Below, in pieces: positions 54,287-64,000 of a stretch of DNA of 64,000 nt. The notes beneath the pieces are model-generated. The model had not been told where the DNA came from and ran no database searches. It worked only from the letters and a program-made list of their open reading frames with translations. Every line of letters begins with the position of its first letter. The stretch's first letter is position 1. The position numbers were made by a program, and so were the translations under genes. The DNA is from Echria macrotheca. Lineage: Eukaryota > Ascomycota > Sordariomycetes > Sordariales > Schizotheciaceae. The DNA lies in the NCBI GenBank assembly GCA_030411725.1, contig MU839837.1, positions 992,001 to 1,056,000 of the forward strand. Reading direction: 5' to 3'.

Positions 54287-56002
54287 TTATACATCCAACA
54301 TACTCCTCACCTGCTGCGGTGGTGAGTTGATGCTATTCCCCCCCGCCGACTCGGTACTCGTCCCCCTCCCGAGTCCAGTCGGTCTCTCCGCCGTCGTAGA
54401 TCGTCCCCGCTCCACATACGGCGGCGGTCCATCCATCATCAACTCCTCTCTTCGCCTCGCCGCGGCCGCCGGGTCACCCCCGCTATTAGGGAACAACAGC
54501 CCTGCGGCATGCTGCATCACCCGGTCCGACCTCGTCCGCTCCGACAACCCATCCAGACGCATGGCCGTCGCACGCGCCGAGGCAAAGTCACCCGGCGTCA
54601 CAGACAGTAAATCCACAGCTTGCTTGGAGAGTGGCCGTTCCGTCGGGGAAACAGGACCCATCTCGACCGAACCAGCCTCCTGGGCAGCGGCCCTCCTCGC
54701 TTCAAGATTGCGAGCAGTGGGTTTCCCGCCGCCTACCTCACGGACGTTCCGTGCAATACGCTCACGCATGCTTTCGTTGCCGACGACGCCGCCATCTGCG
54801 GCATCGCGGACGCGTTGCCACCAGGCGGGTTTGCGGTGGATATTGAGCTGTCGGTCAATGTCATCTCCCCGGATGCGGCGCTGGCGCTTGAGTTCGAGAT
54901 CCTCGTTGGGCGTGATGAAGCCCCATACGATCTGGACGAATACGATCAGGAGCGTTGGGAGGTATCCACCGGCGTAGATGGAGGCGTTGAGGCCTTTGAC
55001 GTTGAGTGGGCTGTATGCGAACTCCCACGCCACCAAAGCTTGGAAAGCGGGAACCACGAGCGCAAGCGGCAGTAGGAAGTAGAAGCGCGCTGGCATAAAC
55101 CGAATGAAGCCAATGGCGCGGTTGATGAGGCCGCGGTTACGCGGACAGTAGTGTTGGATCGAGTGTCGGAGCGAGAAGACGATGATCAGCCAGCAAACGA
55201 CCAAACAGAACGGGCCGGTCTTGAAGCGGGCATCCGTCGCAGTCGGGATGGCATCCGACACAATCTGCTCCGGGTAGCGCTGGTGTTCGATATCCCCCCA
55301 GTTCCGTGGGATGACGATGAAGAAATTGATCCACAGCCAGAAGTAAAAGACCAGCGGCATCCAAAACTCGATCATGCCCCGTCGATCATCCTGGGACAGC
55401 GAGAACGGATCCGGGTCAATAAACTGTCGCTCCATCCAGCTACCCCAGTGTCTGACGGCCTCCCAAACAATGGCCATGGCGCCCATCTGCATCAGATACC
55501 AGAAGAAGCTGGTGAGGACGATCGGAAGCTCCGGAAGGTAGTAGCGGTCGACATCGATGTTGGTGAAGAGACTAATCAGGGCGGCAGCGCACGAGAATAT
55601 GGCCCAGTACCATTGCCATCTCCTGCCGATGGGGTAGAAGCGCTTTTCGGCGGGCAGGTAGAGTCTGCCATGTTTGCGCAGAGTAACCAGCGTCAGGCCC
55701 AGACCGGCCGCAAACAAAACCGCAAACCCAATGCCTATCCCCGCGCGAGTCCCAATCTTGTTTACCGGTGTGTAGCACCATGTGGCATTGACAAAGGTGC
55801 CGTTGTCGAGGACGAGGGAGGGTATATAGGGTTCGAAGGTCAGGAAGCACCACGAGCCGTTGGAGATGGTGCCATTCGAGTAGAGCGTGTAGTTCCAGAA
55901 GTCGAGCGAGGTCTTGTTGAAGTGGACGTTGCCGATGACGGTGTCGCTCGAGTTGTCACCGCCGGGGAAGGCGATGATGTCGCGGGCGTTAAAGACGGGC
56001 AT
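54287..56002 (-). CDS. Multi-pass membrane protein (DUF2434-like)
   Basis: An intronless 571-residue protein. The N-terminal about 85 residues are rich in Asn-glycosylation sites (NSS, NKT, NYT, NGT, NGS, NAT) with two WCF/WCY cysteines, so this part is probably lumenal or extracellular. About seven membrane segments follow between residues 88 and 385 (IGIGFAVLFAAGLGLTLVTL, WYWAIFSCAAALISLF, VLTSFFWYLMQMGAMAIVW and others). The last 185 residues are a hydrophilic, Arg/Ala-rich cytosolic tail. I assign it to the fungal DUF2434 group from memory of this layout; function unknown. It is divergent from COG5, with start codons 694 bp apart. The frame has no competitor except plus-strand shadows. 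Confidence 0.75.
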   Translation of the reverse strand: MPVFNARDIIAFPGGDNSSDTVIGNVHFNKTSLDFWNYTLYSNGTISNGSWCFLTFEPYIPSLVLDNGTFVNATWCYTPVNKIGTRAGIGIGFAVLFAAGLGLTLVTLRKHGRLYLPAEKRFYPIGRRWQWYWAIFSCAAALISLFTNIDVDRYYLPELPIVLTSFFWYLMQMGAMAIVWEAVRHWGSWMERQFIDPDPFSLSQDDRRGMIEFWMPLVFYFWLWINFFIVIPRNWGDIEHQRYPEQIVSDAIPTATDARFKTGPFCLVVCWLIIVFSLRHSIQHYCPRNRGLINRAIGFIRFMPARFYFLLPLALVVPAFQALVAWEFAYSPLNVKGLNASIYAGGYLPTLLIVFVQIVWGFITPNEDLELKRQRRIRGDDIDRQLNIHRKPAWWQRVRDAADGGVVGNESMRERIARNVREVGGGKPTARNLEARRAAAQEAGSVEMGPVSPTERPLSKQAVDLLSVTPGDFASARATAMRLDGLSERTRSDRVMQHAAGLLFPNSGGDPAAAARRREELMMDGPPPYVERGRSTTAERPTGLGRGTSTESAGGNSINSPPQQVRSMLDV

Positions 56003-56696
56003 GATGGCGGCATGCGCGGATCACAAGACGGTCCGTCGAAAACGTCGAGCGTAGGTAGCTAGCGCTTCGGGCGCAAGCGAGTTGGACCGCGCGTGCCAGG
56101 ATATCGCCGTGAAAATTTGACAGCTCCGTGCTATCTCATGGGAGATTGGAGAGGAGTCGAGGAAATAAACAAAACCATCGCTCGAAAATGCGAGGGGACG
56201 CACGGAAGAAGCTGCACCCACGCCACACGGGAATTGGGCAGGTTTTAATCGCTCAAAAGCTCCCCAGGTTTTGGAAGTGGGGCAGTAGCCGTGATGGCCG
56301 GCAGGCAAAAACACGCTTGGCATCGCGAGAAAAACCAGTCTAAAATTGTCGGGGTGAGAGAATGGGTCTATTGCACTCTGCTAAGCTGTCAATTGATCTG
56401 TTTAACCATACCATAATATCTTGGTGTTTTGTTTAGCTGACCGGTGCAGAAAACAGAACGAAGCTGAAAAGGTTCGGCAAGCCCCATGGCTCCGAGATGC
56501 GCCGATGACCTCACTCAGCGCCCGCCAGCCACCGAGTGCGGGGCCGCAGCTGCCGCAACCAGCCACCCGGCCCACCCCTCAGTGTCCCCCACAACAAACA
56601 ATGCTTGCAGCTGAAAACGTGGAAGCTCACTGGAGCTGATTGATTGATGGAATTGCTCCACACCGCCGCATCGCAACCCGACTCTTTGTCGCAACC
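56003..56696. promoter_or_regulatory. Divergent promoter, membrane protein / COG5
   Basis: A 694-bp interval separates two divergent start codons and must contain both promoters. No obvious TATA box is present, as expected for housekeeping genes. No gene is seen. Confidence 0.45.
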
Positions 56697-58040
56697 ATGA
56701 CGGCGCCCAACGACGACGAGCCATCGTATATCGACTACGAGACCTTCCTCGACCCGGCCTTTTCCCCGTCGGCCTTTGCGAACACGCTCGTTCTCGCCAC
56801 CAACAATGCCAGCGACACGCCGCTGGACCTGTCGACCCCGCTCTCGCGAGTTCTCTTCGACATCCAGGAGATCGACTCCCACATCGACGCGCTTACCACG
56901 CGCTCCGCCATTCCCCTGTTGACGCATACCAAGACCCAGAATGATGCAAGCTCGCATATTGTCTCTGAGATCGATACCCAGATTAAGGCGCTCAACGACA
57001 GCTACAAACAGCTCGAGAAGGAGGTGATCCAGAAACATGCAGAGGCCGAGGAGGTTCGCCAGGTCGCGTCACGGCTATGGGAGACATTGCGCTTGGGCAG
57101 AGCAGTTGGGCGGTGTCTGCAGCTAGGTCGTCAGCTAGAAATCCAGCACTCGGAGCTCACGCCGTCGCGGGGCAAGGAAGACCATCGAGCGCTGGTTCGG
57201 TGTGCGCACACGCTCCTTTCTCTTCGCGAGATGTTTTCCTCGGTTTCGACGCCGGGCTCCGAAAGTTTTGGGTTAGATCGGGTCGAAGTAATTGGGTCGC
57301 TCCGGGAATCTGTGGTTTCGCGCATCGCCTCGTCTGTCAACAAAACGGCAGACCGCATCGTCCGCGAGTTCTCGATGGGGTCGCCCTCCGGGTCTGCGCT
57401 CACGTTTGCGCAATCCGAAGAAGCGAGAGCACGAACGATATCGGCGCTGACGACCTTATACCTCCTCAGTCCGGCGCCCACGGGGAAAGGGGAAAAGTGG
57501 ACACCCGCGCTTATGCTGCAGGCTCTGCAGGGCTACCTCGACTCGGCGCTTCAGAGCTCTGTCGCGGGCTTATCTAGGGCACTGGCTACTTTACCAAGTT
57601 TGGAAAGGACATTGGGAGAAGTGAGCGCCCGTTGTCAAAATGTTGTGGCGCTCGAAGCGGTGCTTGAGACAACCAAGGCACCAGTACATCCACTTTTGCC
57701 GGGAGGAGGGAAAGCGGACAAGACGGGCAACCTGTTGCAACCACTCCTGGCCCGTCTTGAGGCCGGCTCGCTGGCGAGCTGGTTCTGGAGGGCCTTGGCT
57801 AGCAATCTGGGATCGAGAGTGCAAGATATCATGAACAAGGGAGGGGTTTCTGCTAGGACGCTGAGGTCCAACAGACAGAGTGTCGGAGATGCCATCCGGG
57901 ACTGTGTTATTCGCGGGAGTAGGCTGCCGGCTGCGAGCGGAAAAGTGAAAGGGAAAAGTCTAGAAACGGAGCCGGAGGAACACTGGGAGAGGGAGATTGC
58001 CGTCATGGTTGGCAGCGTGGTTGGGAATCTGGGGAGGTGA
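56697..58040 (+). CDS. cog5: Conserved oligomeric Golgi complex subunit 5
   Basis: An intronless 447-residue protein from the ATG at 56697 (CAACCATGAC context). The N-terminus YIDYETFLDPAFSPSAFANTLV and the following heptad-rich segment (about 70-150, IQEIDSHIDAL then QLEKEVIQKHAEAEEVRQVA) match COG5. This is a subunit of lobe B of the COG vesicle-tethering complex on the Golgi, needed for retrograde trafficking and glycosylation. The mid-region (LGRAVGRCLQLGRQL, ALVRCAHTLLSLREMF) is typical too. The length agrees with short fungal COG5 proteins (about 400-450 residues) and is about half the animal one. The C-terminus has the REIAVMVGSVVGNLGR end of the subunit. Confidence 0.88.
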   Translation: MTAPNDDEPSYIDYETFLDPAFSPSAFANTLVLATNNASDTPLDLSTPLSRVLFDIQEIDSHIDALTTRSAIPLLTHTKTQNDASSHIVSEIDTQIKALNDSYKQLEKEVIQKHAEAEEVRQVASRLWETLRLGRAVGRCLQLGRQLEIQHSELTPSRGKEDHRALVRCAHTLLSLREMFSSVSTPGSESFGLDRVEVIGSLRESVVSRIASSVNKTADRIVREFSMGSPSGSALTFAQSEEARARTISALTTLYLLSPAPTGKGEKWTPALMLQALQGYLDSALQSSVAGLSRALATLPSLERTLGEVSARCQNVVALEAVLETTKAPVHPLLPGGGKADKTGNLLQPLLARLEAGSLASWFWRALASNLGSRVQDIMNKGGVSARTLRSNRQSVGDAIRDCVIRGSRLPAASGKVKGKSLETEPEEHWEREIAVMVGSVVGNLGR

Positions 58041-59039
58041 TGGCTGTGAGCTACACCTAATTCCATCTTTGGCTAGCTCGACCACTGATTGAACATGGAT
58101 TAGTTCTCCAGTATCTTCAACCATCCAGGGCTTATATATATATATATATACCCGTTACACTTTCACCTGGCCTGTGTCGTGAGATTCATTGCACAGCTTT
58201 ACTCTCCTGACCCTGCTAGCCTTTTCACTTTGCTATCACTATAACACAAGCAGCCTATCAGAGCTTTTGACCAGTCGTGAACTGTGATCATCGACCTCAC
58301 GACTCATCTGTTGCCCTCAAAGCACCGTACTTATACACTGTCGCATGAGGATCTGACGCCTCTAGGTTCAAGTGACTGGTCTTCTTCCCAGGAACAAACA
58401 CCTTGTTTTACTTGTGAGGGCCGTTCCTTCCCCTTTTAAGGCCCGTGATCATCTCTCGTTGCCCATGAATATTTTCACTTCCTTCACAACCCAATCCACT
58501 TTTCCTTCTTCAACCACACACGAGGCAGTCAACAGAGCCAACCCGGCACGTGTGGCTTCCAACTTGCCATCTACCTTTCAACTAGAGGCATTCATATTTT
58601 CTTTAGCGTGTATCAGGCACTATTCCTTACGCTTCGAGCTTCAACAGGTATCCCTCACTCTTTGACGTTTATCGATTGCGAGCCAGCTGCGACGCTATTT
58701 TCACTTGGTACAAGCCATTCCCATTGTCTTTTCATCCTTCATCCGTGATTCTCGCTTCTATTCAATCACGAAATAAGGGACGCCATAATCTCCAAAGGCC
58801 TTTCTTGAAACGGTAAGTACCTACTTTTCATCCGATATTTCGTCCCTTATCTTTGGTCGTCCGATATTATGGACCACCTGACACTTCCCATATCTATCTT
58901 GAGCTGTTACCAAACAACATCTACCTCCTCACACATTTCCCACAACCCTACCTTTCCTTTCTTCATCCTCCTTTCAATATCCTGAAGGCCCTAACAAACC
59001 TTATCCAGGCCAACCAGCGACAATCAAGAGGACGTAAAC
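58041..59039. other. Intergenic and probable BTB leader
   Basis: About 1 kb. It includes a (TA)9 microsatellite and a long C/T-rich stretch that is probably the leader and core promoter of the BTB gene. A GTAAGT at 58812 could start a leader intron. Confidence 0.45.
58133..58150 (+). repeat. (TA)9 microsatellite
   Basis: Nine perfect TA units about 95 bp after the COG5 stop codon. Length is likely to vary between strains. Confidence 0.9.
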
Positions 59040-60501
59040 ATGGACCCCTCTGGATCGAATACACTGACCCCAGCTCCCGCCACACCCCCTGGAGGCACTC
59101 GAGGCGGTCGCGGAGGCGGTCGCGGCAGTCGTGGCCCGCGTGGAGGCCGAGGCACGGCGCGCGGAGCCTTTGCCAGCACGCGCGGCGGCCAAAGCAGCCG
59201 CGCCGGCACAGCCGTGGCCAGAACTCCCTCTGCCACTCCGACGCGCGCCGACGCGTCCTACAGCGACGGCTCATCGTCAGATGAGAGCCAGTCCACCGCT
59301 AAGCCGAGGAAGAGGCGCCGCCGCTCGAGCATCCCTGTGCCGCCTGAGCCCCAGGGACCATGGGCTGCCGCGCGGGACACCGACCGACGGTTTCTGTCTA
59401 ATGATCTCGGGTGAGTTTCGCGCTTCTAGGATATTCACTGCGTGCGGTATATCTGACAATGAACCTATAGACTTCTGCAGAGCGGGGCCTTTTCCGACGC
59501 CACGGTCATGTGCATCAAGAAGGAGTGGAAAGTGCACAAGACCATTCTGTGCACGCGCTCGCCCTGGTTCGCGGCGCACATCGAGAAGCACACTGGAGAG
59601 GTTAGTATTTACCTATCGTACCCCCCGTTGTTGGTGACGGTGCCAAAACTAACAAACAACACATCAGAATGGCGAGCTGAAGCCCATCCTCCTCCATGAC
59701 TACCCCGAGGCGCACGTCGAGACACTCCTCAACTTCATCTACTCCGGCAGTAAGTCTCTTCTCTTTCCTCTCATCCACCACTCACCACAGCTAATAACAT
59801 CATCTCCAGCTCTCGACATGACCAAATACGCCCTCGACCAAGGCTCGTTCGTAATCTACACAGAACTCTACAACCTCGGCCGCAAGTTCGGCATCGACTC
59901 CCTCCAATCCGACGCCCTCACCCTGCTAGGCCGGTACTGCGACACCAAGCTGCGCAGACTATGCACCTACGACCCTTCGAAATCCGGCCGCAGCGGCGTG
60001 GTCGACGAAGACGCGGCCGACCCGGGCGGCTACATGCACGACCTGCTCGAAGCGATCTGGAAAGCCTACGACGGTATTACGCCTACCAACCAATCCAACG
60101 GTCTCCAATCCCTCCTCGCTACTTTTGTGTATGCCGGCCGCCACACCTTACTATCGCACGAAGGCTTCCGCAGGTTATCCCTCGAGTGTCCGCGTTTTGG
60201 AAATGACGTGTTCAAGCTCATGCTCGGCGAGACCGTCAGCGAGTATTCCCCCGGAGACGCGCACGATGCCGTCCGCCGCGTGGGGACCGGTGTGGATCAC
60301 TCGCACCGCAGCCAGGCGCCGGATCGGTGTGCGCACTGTGCTGAGGTGTTTGATGGGGACAAGAATAAGAGGGCCATGTGGAACCCGTTTGAGGGCGCGT
60401 GGCGGCCGGCTACGTTTTGTTGGGAGTGTGTGAGGGGGAATGAGGAGGGGGGCGCGCCGCTTTGGAGGATTCCTGCTAAGGGGGCGACGAGGAAGGAGTA
60501 G
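59040..60501 (+). CDS. BTB/POZ-domain protein with Gly/Arg-rich N-terminus
   Basis: Four exons (59040-59410, 59471-59600, 59668-59749, 59810-60501) join in phase to 424 residues. Introns are 60, 67 and 60 nt with GTGAGT, GTTAGT and GTAAGT donors. The first about 60 residues contain repeated GGRGGGRGSRGPRGGRG motifs, typical of RNA-binding or methylated RGG regions, and then a basic KPRKRRRRS stretch. The BTB/POZ domain follows: SDATVMC, KVHKTILCTRSPWF, LLHDYPEAHVETLLNFIYSG, spread over exons 2-4. The C-terminal part has CAHC and CWEC pairs (CAHCAEVF, FCWECV) that could bind one zinc. BTB domains dimerise or recruit Cullin-3; the role here is unknown. The combination of RGG repeats and BTB is unusual. 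The start is the first ATG after a C/T-rich leader. Confidence 0.85.
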
Positions 60502-61886
60502 GGGGGTCGATAAGGGTTGGGTGATGAAGGGGTTTGGAGGTTTTGGGGCCTAGTTTATGGGGGTGTGGATGTCTGCGGATGAGGATGGGAGGGCTGGGAG
60601 GCTGGGATGGACGTTCTGGAGCGTCTTTTTTTACCCATCTGGGGTATTGCTCTGGGGTTTTATGGGCAGGCAGGTGGTGTCTTTTTTTCTTTTCGGGTAT
60701 GCATTCCGTTTTTTTTTTTTTTTTTTTCGTTTTAGTAGATAGCCTGTTTAGGCAGGGACGTGGCTCAACTTGGTGGGCTTGTCCCAGGAATCGACGCGGT
60801 GATTTTTTATCCTGGCGGTTTGCGTAAGGTACCTTACCTTGGTGATGTCCAACTTCGCCGGGCCGAATCTGGCTACCTATGTGCTAGACTACTCGCCGGA
60901 TTTCCTTGCCCCCCTCCCCTCTTCCCCCGTGTTATGGGACGACGTCAACAAACTGGCCCGGCCCTTCCTGCTAGCGAAGGAGATCAGGGGTTCAAAACTT
61001 ATCGATGCGGATCGCATCAATACGGGAGCCGGCGGATTATCCATACAGGTTGGCCGATTCAACATCCAACAGTGGCGGCATATCGCGATCAGCTTTGGGA
61101 GATGGGAGATATTACGTGTCCGGCGGGCTAATCGAAAAACTCTACGGGCCAATGGACGAGGTTGACGATGATGGGGAGGGGACAATAACAACCTCGACGA
61201 ACAGGCCAGCCTGCCACATCACGCGGCTGGTGGCGATCTCCGCTACGCTGTAGACTCGTCGATGCCGATCCAGAAGTTTCTGTCCTTTGTTAGCCTCCAG
61301 TGGGTCCAGAAGTTTGACATGTAACTTATCGGCCAAGCCGGTCGTGTCTTTTCCCGGACAGCTTGTTGCAGACCCGAACGTCGATGATATGCGCAGCTCG
61401 GACAGAATCCTTTTGCTCCAGTCAAGGCGGGAGTCAGCCGTGGTTGTGAGTCGACCCGTTTCTTTGGTCTATTTGATGTTAGGTGCTACTTGACTTCCTC
61501 GAGATCTTTGGGGCACAATAGGTCTCGCTCTCTAGGTGGCTAGGTAGCCCTGCTGGTAGCTATGTAGCTATGGTAACTGTATGCGAACAGGTCCCTGCTT
61601 GTTTTTTAGGCTCGGGGATACTATCTAGTCGAGGATGGAGGAGGGGAGGTGGAAAATGTGGTATGGCGCGGGAGAGTCACCAGGAACTAGGAAATGTCGC
61701 CCTTATGGGAACGTGTCGAGTGCTGATATTGTGATGAGTCTTTGACTGACGGGGGTTCCTTTCCCCACAGGATCTCCGTCTATGGCTTGGATATATATCT
61801 CCGGAGTCAACAAGGGTGCTTGTTCGCCATCTCTCTTCACCCTGAGGTGATCATATTCCCATTCCCTCGTTGGCTGTCCAATATAT
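60502..61886. other. Intergenic with decayed relic
   Basis: About 1.4 kb between two convergent genes. A poly-T run lies at about 60710-60727, and a probable decayed relic occupies 60839-61324 (listed separately). The remainder is rich in TAGGTA-type short repeats. Confidence 0.5.
60839..61324 (+). pseudogene. Relic possibly of a subtelomeric helicase/recombinase-like element
   Basis: A plus frame runs from 60839 to 61165. It contains LIDADRINTGAGGLSIQVGRF and then NIQQWRHIAISFGR. A second frame (from about 61184 to a TAA near 61324) continues with LDEQASLPHHAAGGDLRYAVDSSM. The WRH-I-AI-x-x-R segment followed by an Asp-x-Gln-Ala-x-x-x-x-His pattern recalls the tail of fungal subtelomeric RecQ-like helicase and recombinase proteins. 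A frameshift lies between the two parts and no catalytic core is present. Family assignment is tentative. Confidence 0.3.
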
Positions 61887-63719
61887 TTATATGATCACAA
61901 ATTCATCAGATAGTTTCCGCGAGCCCAGGGCCTCCCCGTACATGATCCCATGAACGAAAACGCTGCCGACAAAGAGAAAAGACTTCCCGGACCGTCGAAG
62001 CAAAGCGGGCATGGAGTAGCCGCCTAGCAAGCACAAGAGATCGCCATGCTCGGAGTCTGGCGGACCGAGTCCTATCATGTCTATTCCCCCTTCGAACAGC
62101 AGGACTTGACGGTGTGACTCTGCATGGCGGTAAGTTGCTTTAGTTGCTTTCCGCATGGCTTTGAGGAAGTTACGGCCATCATCTGGGGTGGGTTTATCCC
62201 CGTTTCCAGTGTACGAGTGGTTGTCGTTCAAGATCTCGTAGTAGTAATTGCCGTATTCCGGGGGGCATGGCGGTCGACCGCCCACGTCGCAGTTCTTTAC
62301 TAGAGTCCGCCATATTCTCTCCTCCAGCTCTCGGTCGGGAACAGTATCTCGGATCGAATGTGTTGCCGTCATTGGCTGTGCTCCGTGCGCCAGCACGGCT
62401 TTGCGGACCTTCAATATTGCCTTGGGCGAGGTCCCATCGATCTCAACCACCTTGGCCACGCGGTCGAGGATGACGCCTTTGGTGATCAAGGCTGAGCCAC
62501 CGTCCCCACCTAAAGAGGGATACGGCTTATCGAATTGATCCCGCAAGGCTCCAGTGGCGGACCACTTGTACGGTTTGAGGGGTGCGTTCGATGGGTAGGT
62601 TGTTGGATCCATGTCATAAGAAAGCGAAAAGTCGGGGACCCAGGACGGTAACCAGGACCGAGCCGGATGGCGGGCCCTGAATCGTAGGAACTCGAGTGTC
62701 CCTTCGAGTCTCATGTACATTTTGGCCGCTTCCAGGTATACCGATGACAGTGACTTGGTGTAGTCCGGGATCATGATGTCGAGGTCCGAGTGGTCCCTGA
62801 CCGACCTGATGAGCCCGAGGAGGCCGTATACCTGGTCTCGCGGATCTGTAGCAAGTGTCATCCTACAGGCGCCAAGTAGAGAATGCAGATTTGTCCTCTC
62901 TTTGCTAACAGTATCCTCCCGTCGAATCCGACTGTGAAATGAGTTCCTGGTGGTGCGCAGGTCGAGAACGATCGGAGCAACCCGGTATAACCGTTCCGTG
63001 GCCCTATGTTTGTACAGGCGATAGAGGCCCGTGTCGAAAAGATTCCAAAGGATTTCACGGTTTCCGCAGATGATGAGAGGCTCTGACGACGGCACGGTCA
63101 CCTCTTGCCTGATCCAAGCCCGACGCCAGTACGGTCGGCGTACAATCTTTTCCACAGCTGCCGCTCGGAATAACTCCGATTCATTGAGCGGGAAAAGCTG
63201 CGCGTCATCTGCGGCAGATCCGACATCGCAGATGAGCTCCATGCCGGAATCGCTTTCATCCTGTTCCGGGCCGAGCCATACCAGCACGCGCGAGGCTCCT
63301 CGATAGATGTGCCTCATTAGCTGAACCTGGTGTTGCCGCTCGGCGTCGTTCTCTTGATCGATGCAGATAGAATCGATCCAGAGCCGGCGATGCGAGTCTG
63401 GAAAGCGCAATTGCCGAAGGGCACATTCCAAAGAAGCCGTGATCGACCGTTCTGTGTTGTTCACCACGATATTGCATCGTTGAGTCGCATCGCCCCAGGT
63501 GTACGACAGCGCTTCGTAGCGTCCAGGGGTTTCCAACAGAAAGGTCTCAAGGCTGCACTCGATCGGGTCCTCGGGGCTCCCTGCATGCACCGTGACGATT
63601 CGGAACTCGTGCGCAATCTGGTTGAGCTGCAGGTACTGTCCACCAGTCTCGGACCGTTCTTGAGACGGCGGTGCCGCTCCATTTTGATGAGATTGGAGAG
63701 TAGATGCAGAATTCACCAT
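61887..63719 (-). CDS. HET-domain protein
   Basis: An intronless frame of 610 residues from the ATG at 63719. The frame is open further upstream but I see no better ATG. The HET domain occupies the N-terminal third: YEALSYTWGD (about 68-77), LWIDSICIDQENDAERQHQV, RVLVWLGP, RRAWIRQEVTVP and then the DPRDQVYGLLGL block. This is the larger, 6-heptad-like class of HET proteins, distinct from the 1950-4010 gene, which has the SHTWGKEEV / TLQELIAP variety. The C-terminal half is unrecognised but ends with the typical FVGSVFVHGIMYGEA stretch. It likely acts in heterokaryon incompatibility or regulated cell death. Confidence 0.9.
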   Translation of the reverse strand: MVNSASTLQSHQNGAAPPSQERSETGGQYLQLNQIAHEFRIVTVHAGSPEDPIECSLETFLLETPGRYEALSYTWGDATQRCNIVVNNTERSITASLECALRQLRFPDSHRRLWIDSICIDQENDAERQHQVQLMRHIYRGASRVLVWLGPEQDESDSGMELICDVGSAADDAQLFPLNESELFRAAAVEKIVRRPYWRRAWIRQEVTVPSSEPLIICGNREILWNLFDTGLYRLYKHRATERLYRVAPIVLDLRTTRNSFHSRIRREDTVSKERTNLHSLLGACRMTLATDPRDQVYGLLGLIRSVRDHSDLDIMIPDYTKSLSSVYLEAAKMYMRLEGTLEFLRFRARHPARSWLPSWVPDFSLSYDMDPTTYPSNAPLKPYKWSATGALRDQFDKPYPSLGGDGGSALITKGVILDRVAKVVEIDGTSPKAILKVRKAVLAHGAQPMTATHSIRDTVPDRELEERIWRTLVKNCDVGGRPPCPPEYGNYYYEILNDNHSYTGNGDKPTPDDGRNFLKAMRKATKATYRHAESHRQVLLFEGGIDMIGLGPPDSEHGDLLCLLGGYSMPALLRRSGKSFLFVGSVFVHGIMYGEALGSRKLSDEFVII

Positions 63720-64000
63720 GTCGGTGCGGCTCGGCCTTGGAAGTCTCGATACTTTGGATGATTTGTTTTGCGGTGTGTTCTGTCCACGATTGTGCAAGAA
63801 TCTGACCTTGGGTTAGGCAGCCACAACCGGGAGAAGTCGTTATCCCAGGCCGCCCGCCCAATAGAAATGAGCGCAAAAAGAGTGCTTCGCTATGTCTGCA
63901 AATAGGCCCCCACCGACAGGTAACTTGTAATCACGTGGGACATAGCAGAAAACCATTACGCCAAGCCAAACACAAAGCATTGAAGAAGTGCAGGTAAGGA
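63720..64000. other. Right window edge
   Basis: Upstream region of the HET gene at 61887-63719. The final bases contain GAAGTGCAGGTAAGGA, which resembles the start of the direct repeat at 17124 (GAAGTGCAGGTAAAGA). The match is only about 16 bp, so I make no claim of a third copy. Confidence 0.35.

Overview
The window looks like nuclear DNA of a filamentous ascomycete (Pezizomycotina, most likely a Sordariomycete). Genes carry short spliceosomal introns (about 45-125 nt) with GTAAGT/GTGAGT-like donors, CTAAC/CTGAC/CTAAT branch points and CAG/TAG acceptors. The families present are typically fungal: two HET-domain genes, an Egh16-like secreted protein, a UstYa-like (DUF3328) oxidase, a Rieske-FAD oxidoreductase and an Nrg1/CSP-1-type C2H2 regulator. 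I see no convincing rRNA, tRNA, CRISPR or intact transposon. All exon structures were inferred by eye from splice signals and reading-frame continuity.

Layout. 0-13.5 kb: 3' end of an unknown gene, a HET gene, an Egh16-like gene, a long gene-poor stretch, a coiled-coil protein and a three-exon fungal membrane protein. 13.7-19 kb: a compact accessory block. It holds a tiny secreted peptide gene, a UstYa-like oxidase divergent from a SAM methyltransferase, an imperfect direct repeat and a secreted Gly/Pro/Ala repeat protein. UstYa oxidases act in fungal ribosomal-peptide (dikaritin) and other secondary pathways, so this block is the best candidate for a small undescribed biosynthetic locus. No precursor with repeated Kex2 sites is visible.

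19.9-34.6 kb: a conserved fungal acidic protein, a Rieske-FAD oxidoreductase with a probable mitochondrial presequence supplied by an upstream exon, a three-exon SDR, an AAA ATPase, two intronless hypothetical genes and an aldo/keto reductase. 35.5-42 kb: two proteins sharing a variant six-cysteine (Zn2Cys6-like) motif, a small cysteine-rich secreted protein resembling BAS2-type proteins, and a five-exon membrane protein.

41.8-49.9 kb is about 8 kb without a recognisable gene, upstream of the C2H2 regulator gene. 50-64 kb: C2H2 regulator, a multi-pass membrane protein divergent from COG5, a BTB/POZ protein with a Gly/Arg-rich N-terminus, a decayed relic and a second HET gene near the right edge. 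Housekeeping genes (COG5, C2H2 regulator, SDR) are interspersed with accessory genes (HET, UstYa, secreted proteins, ORFans).
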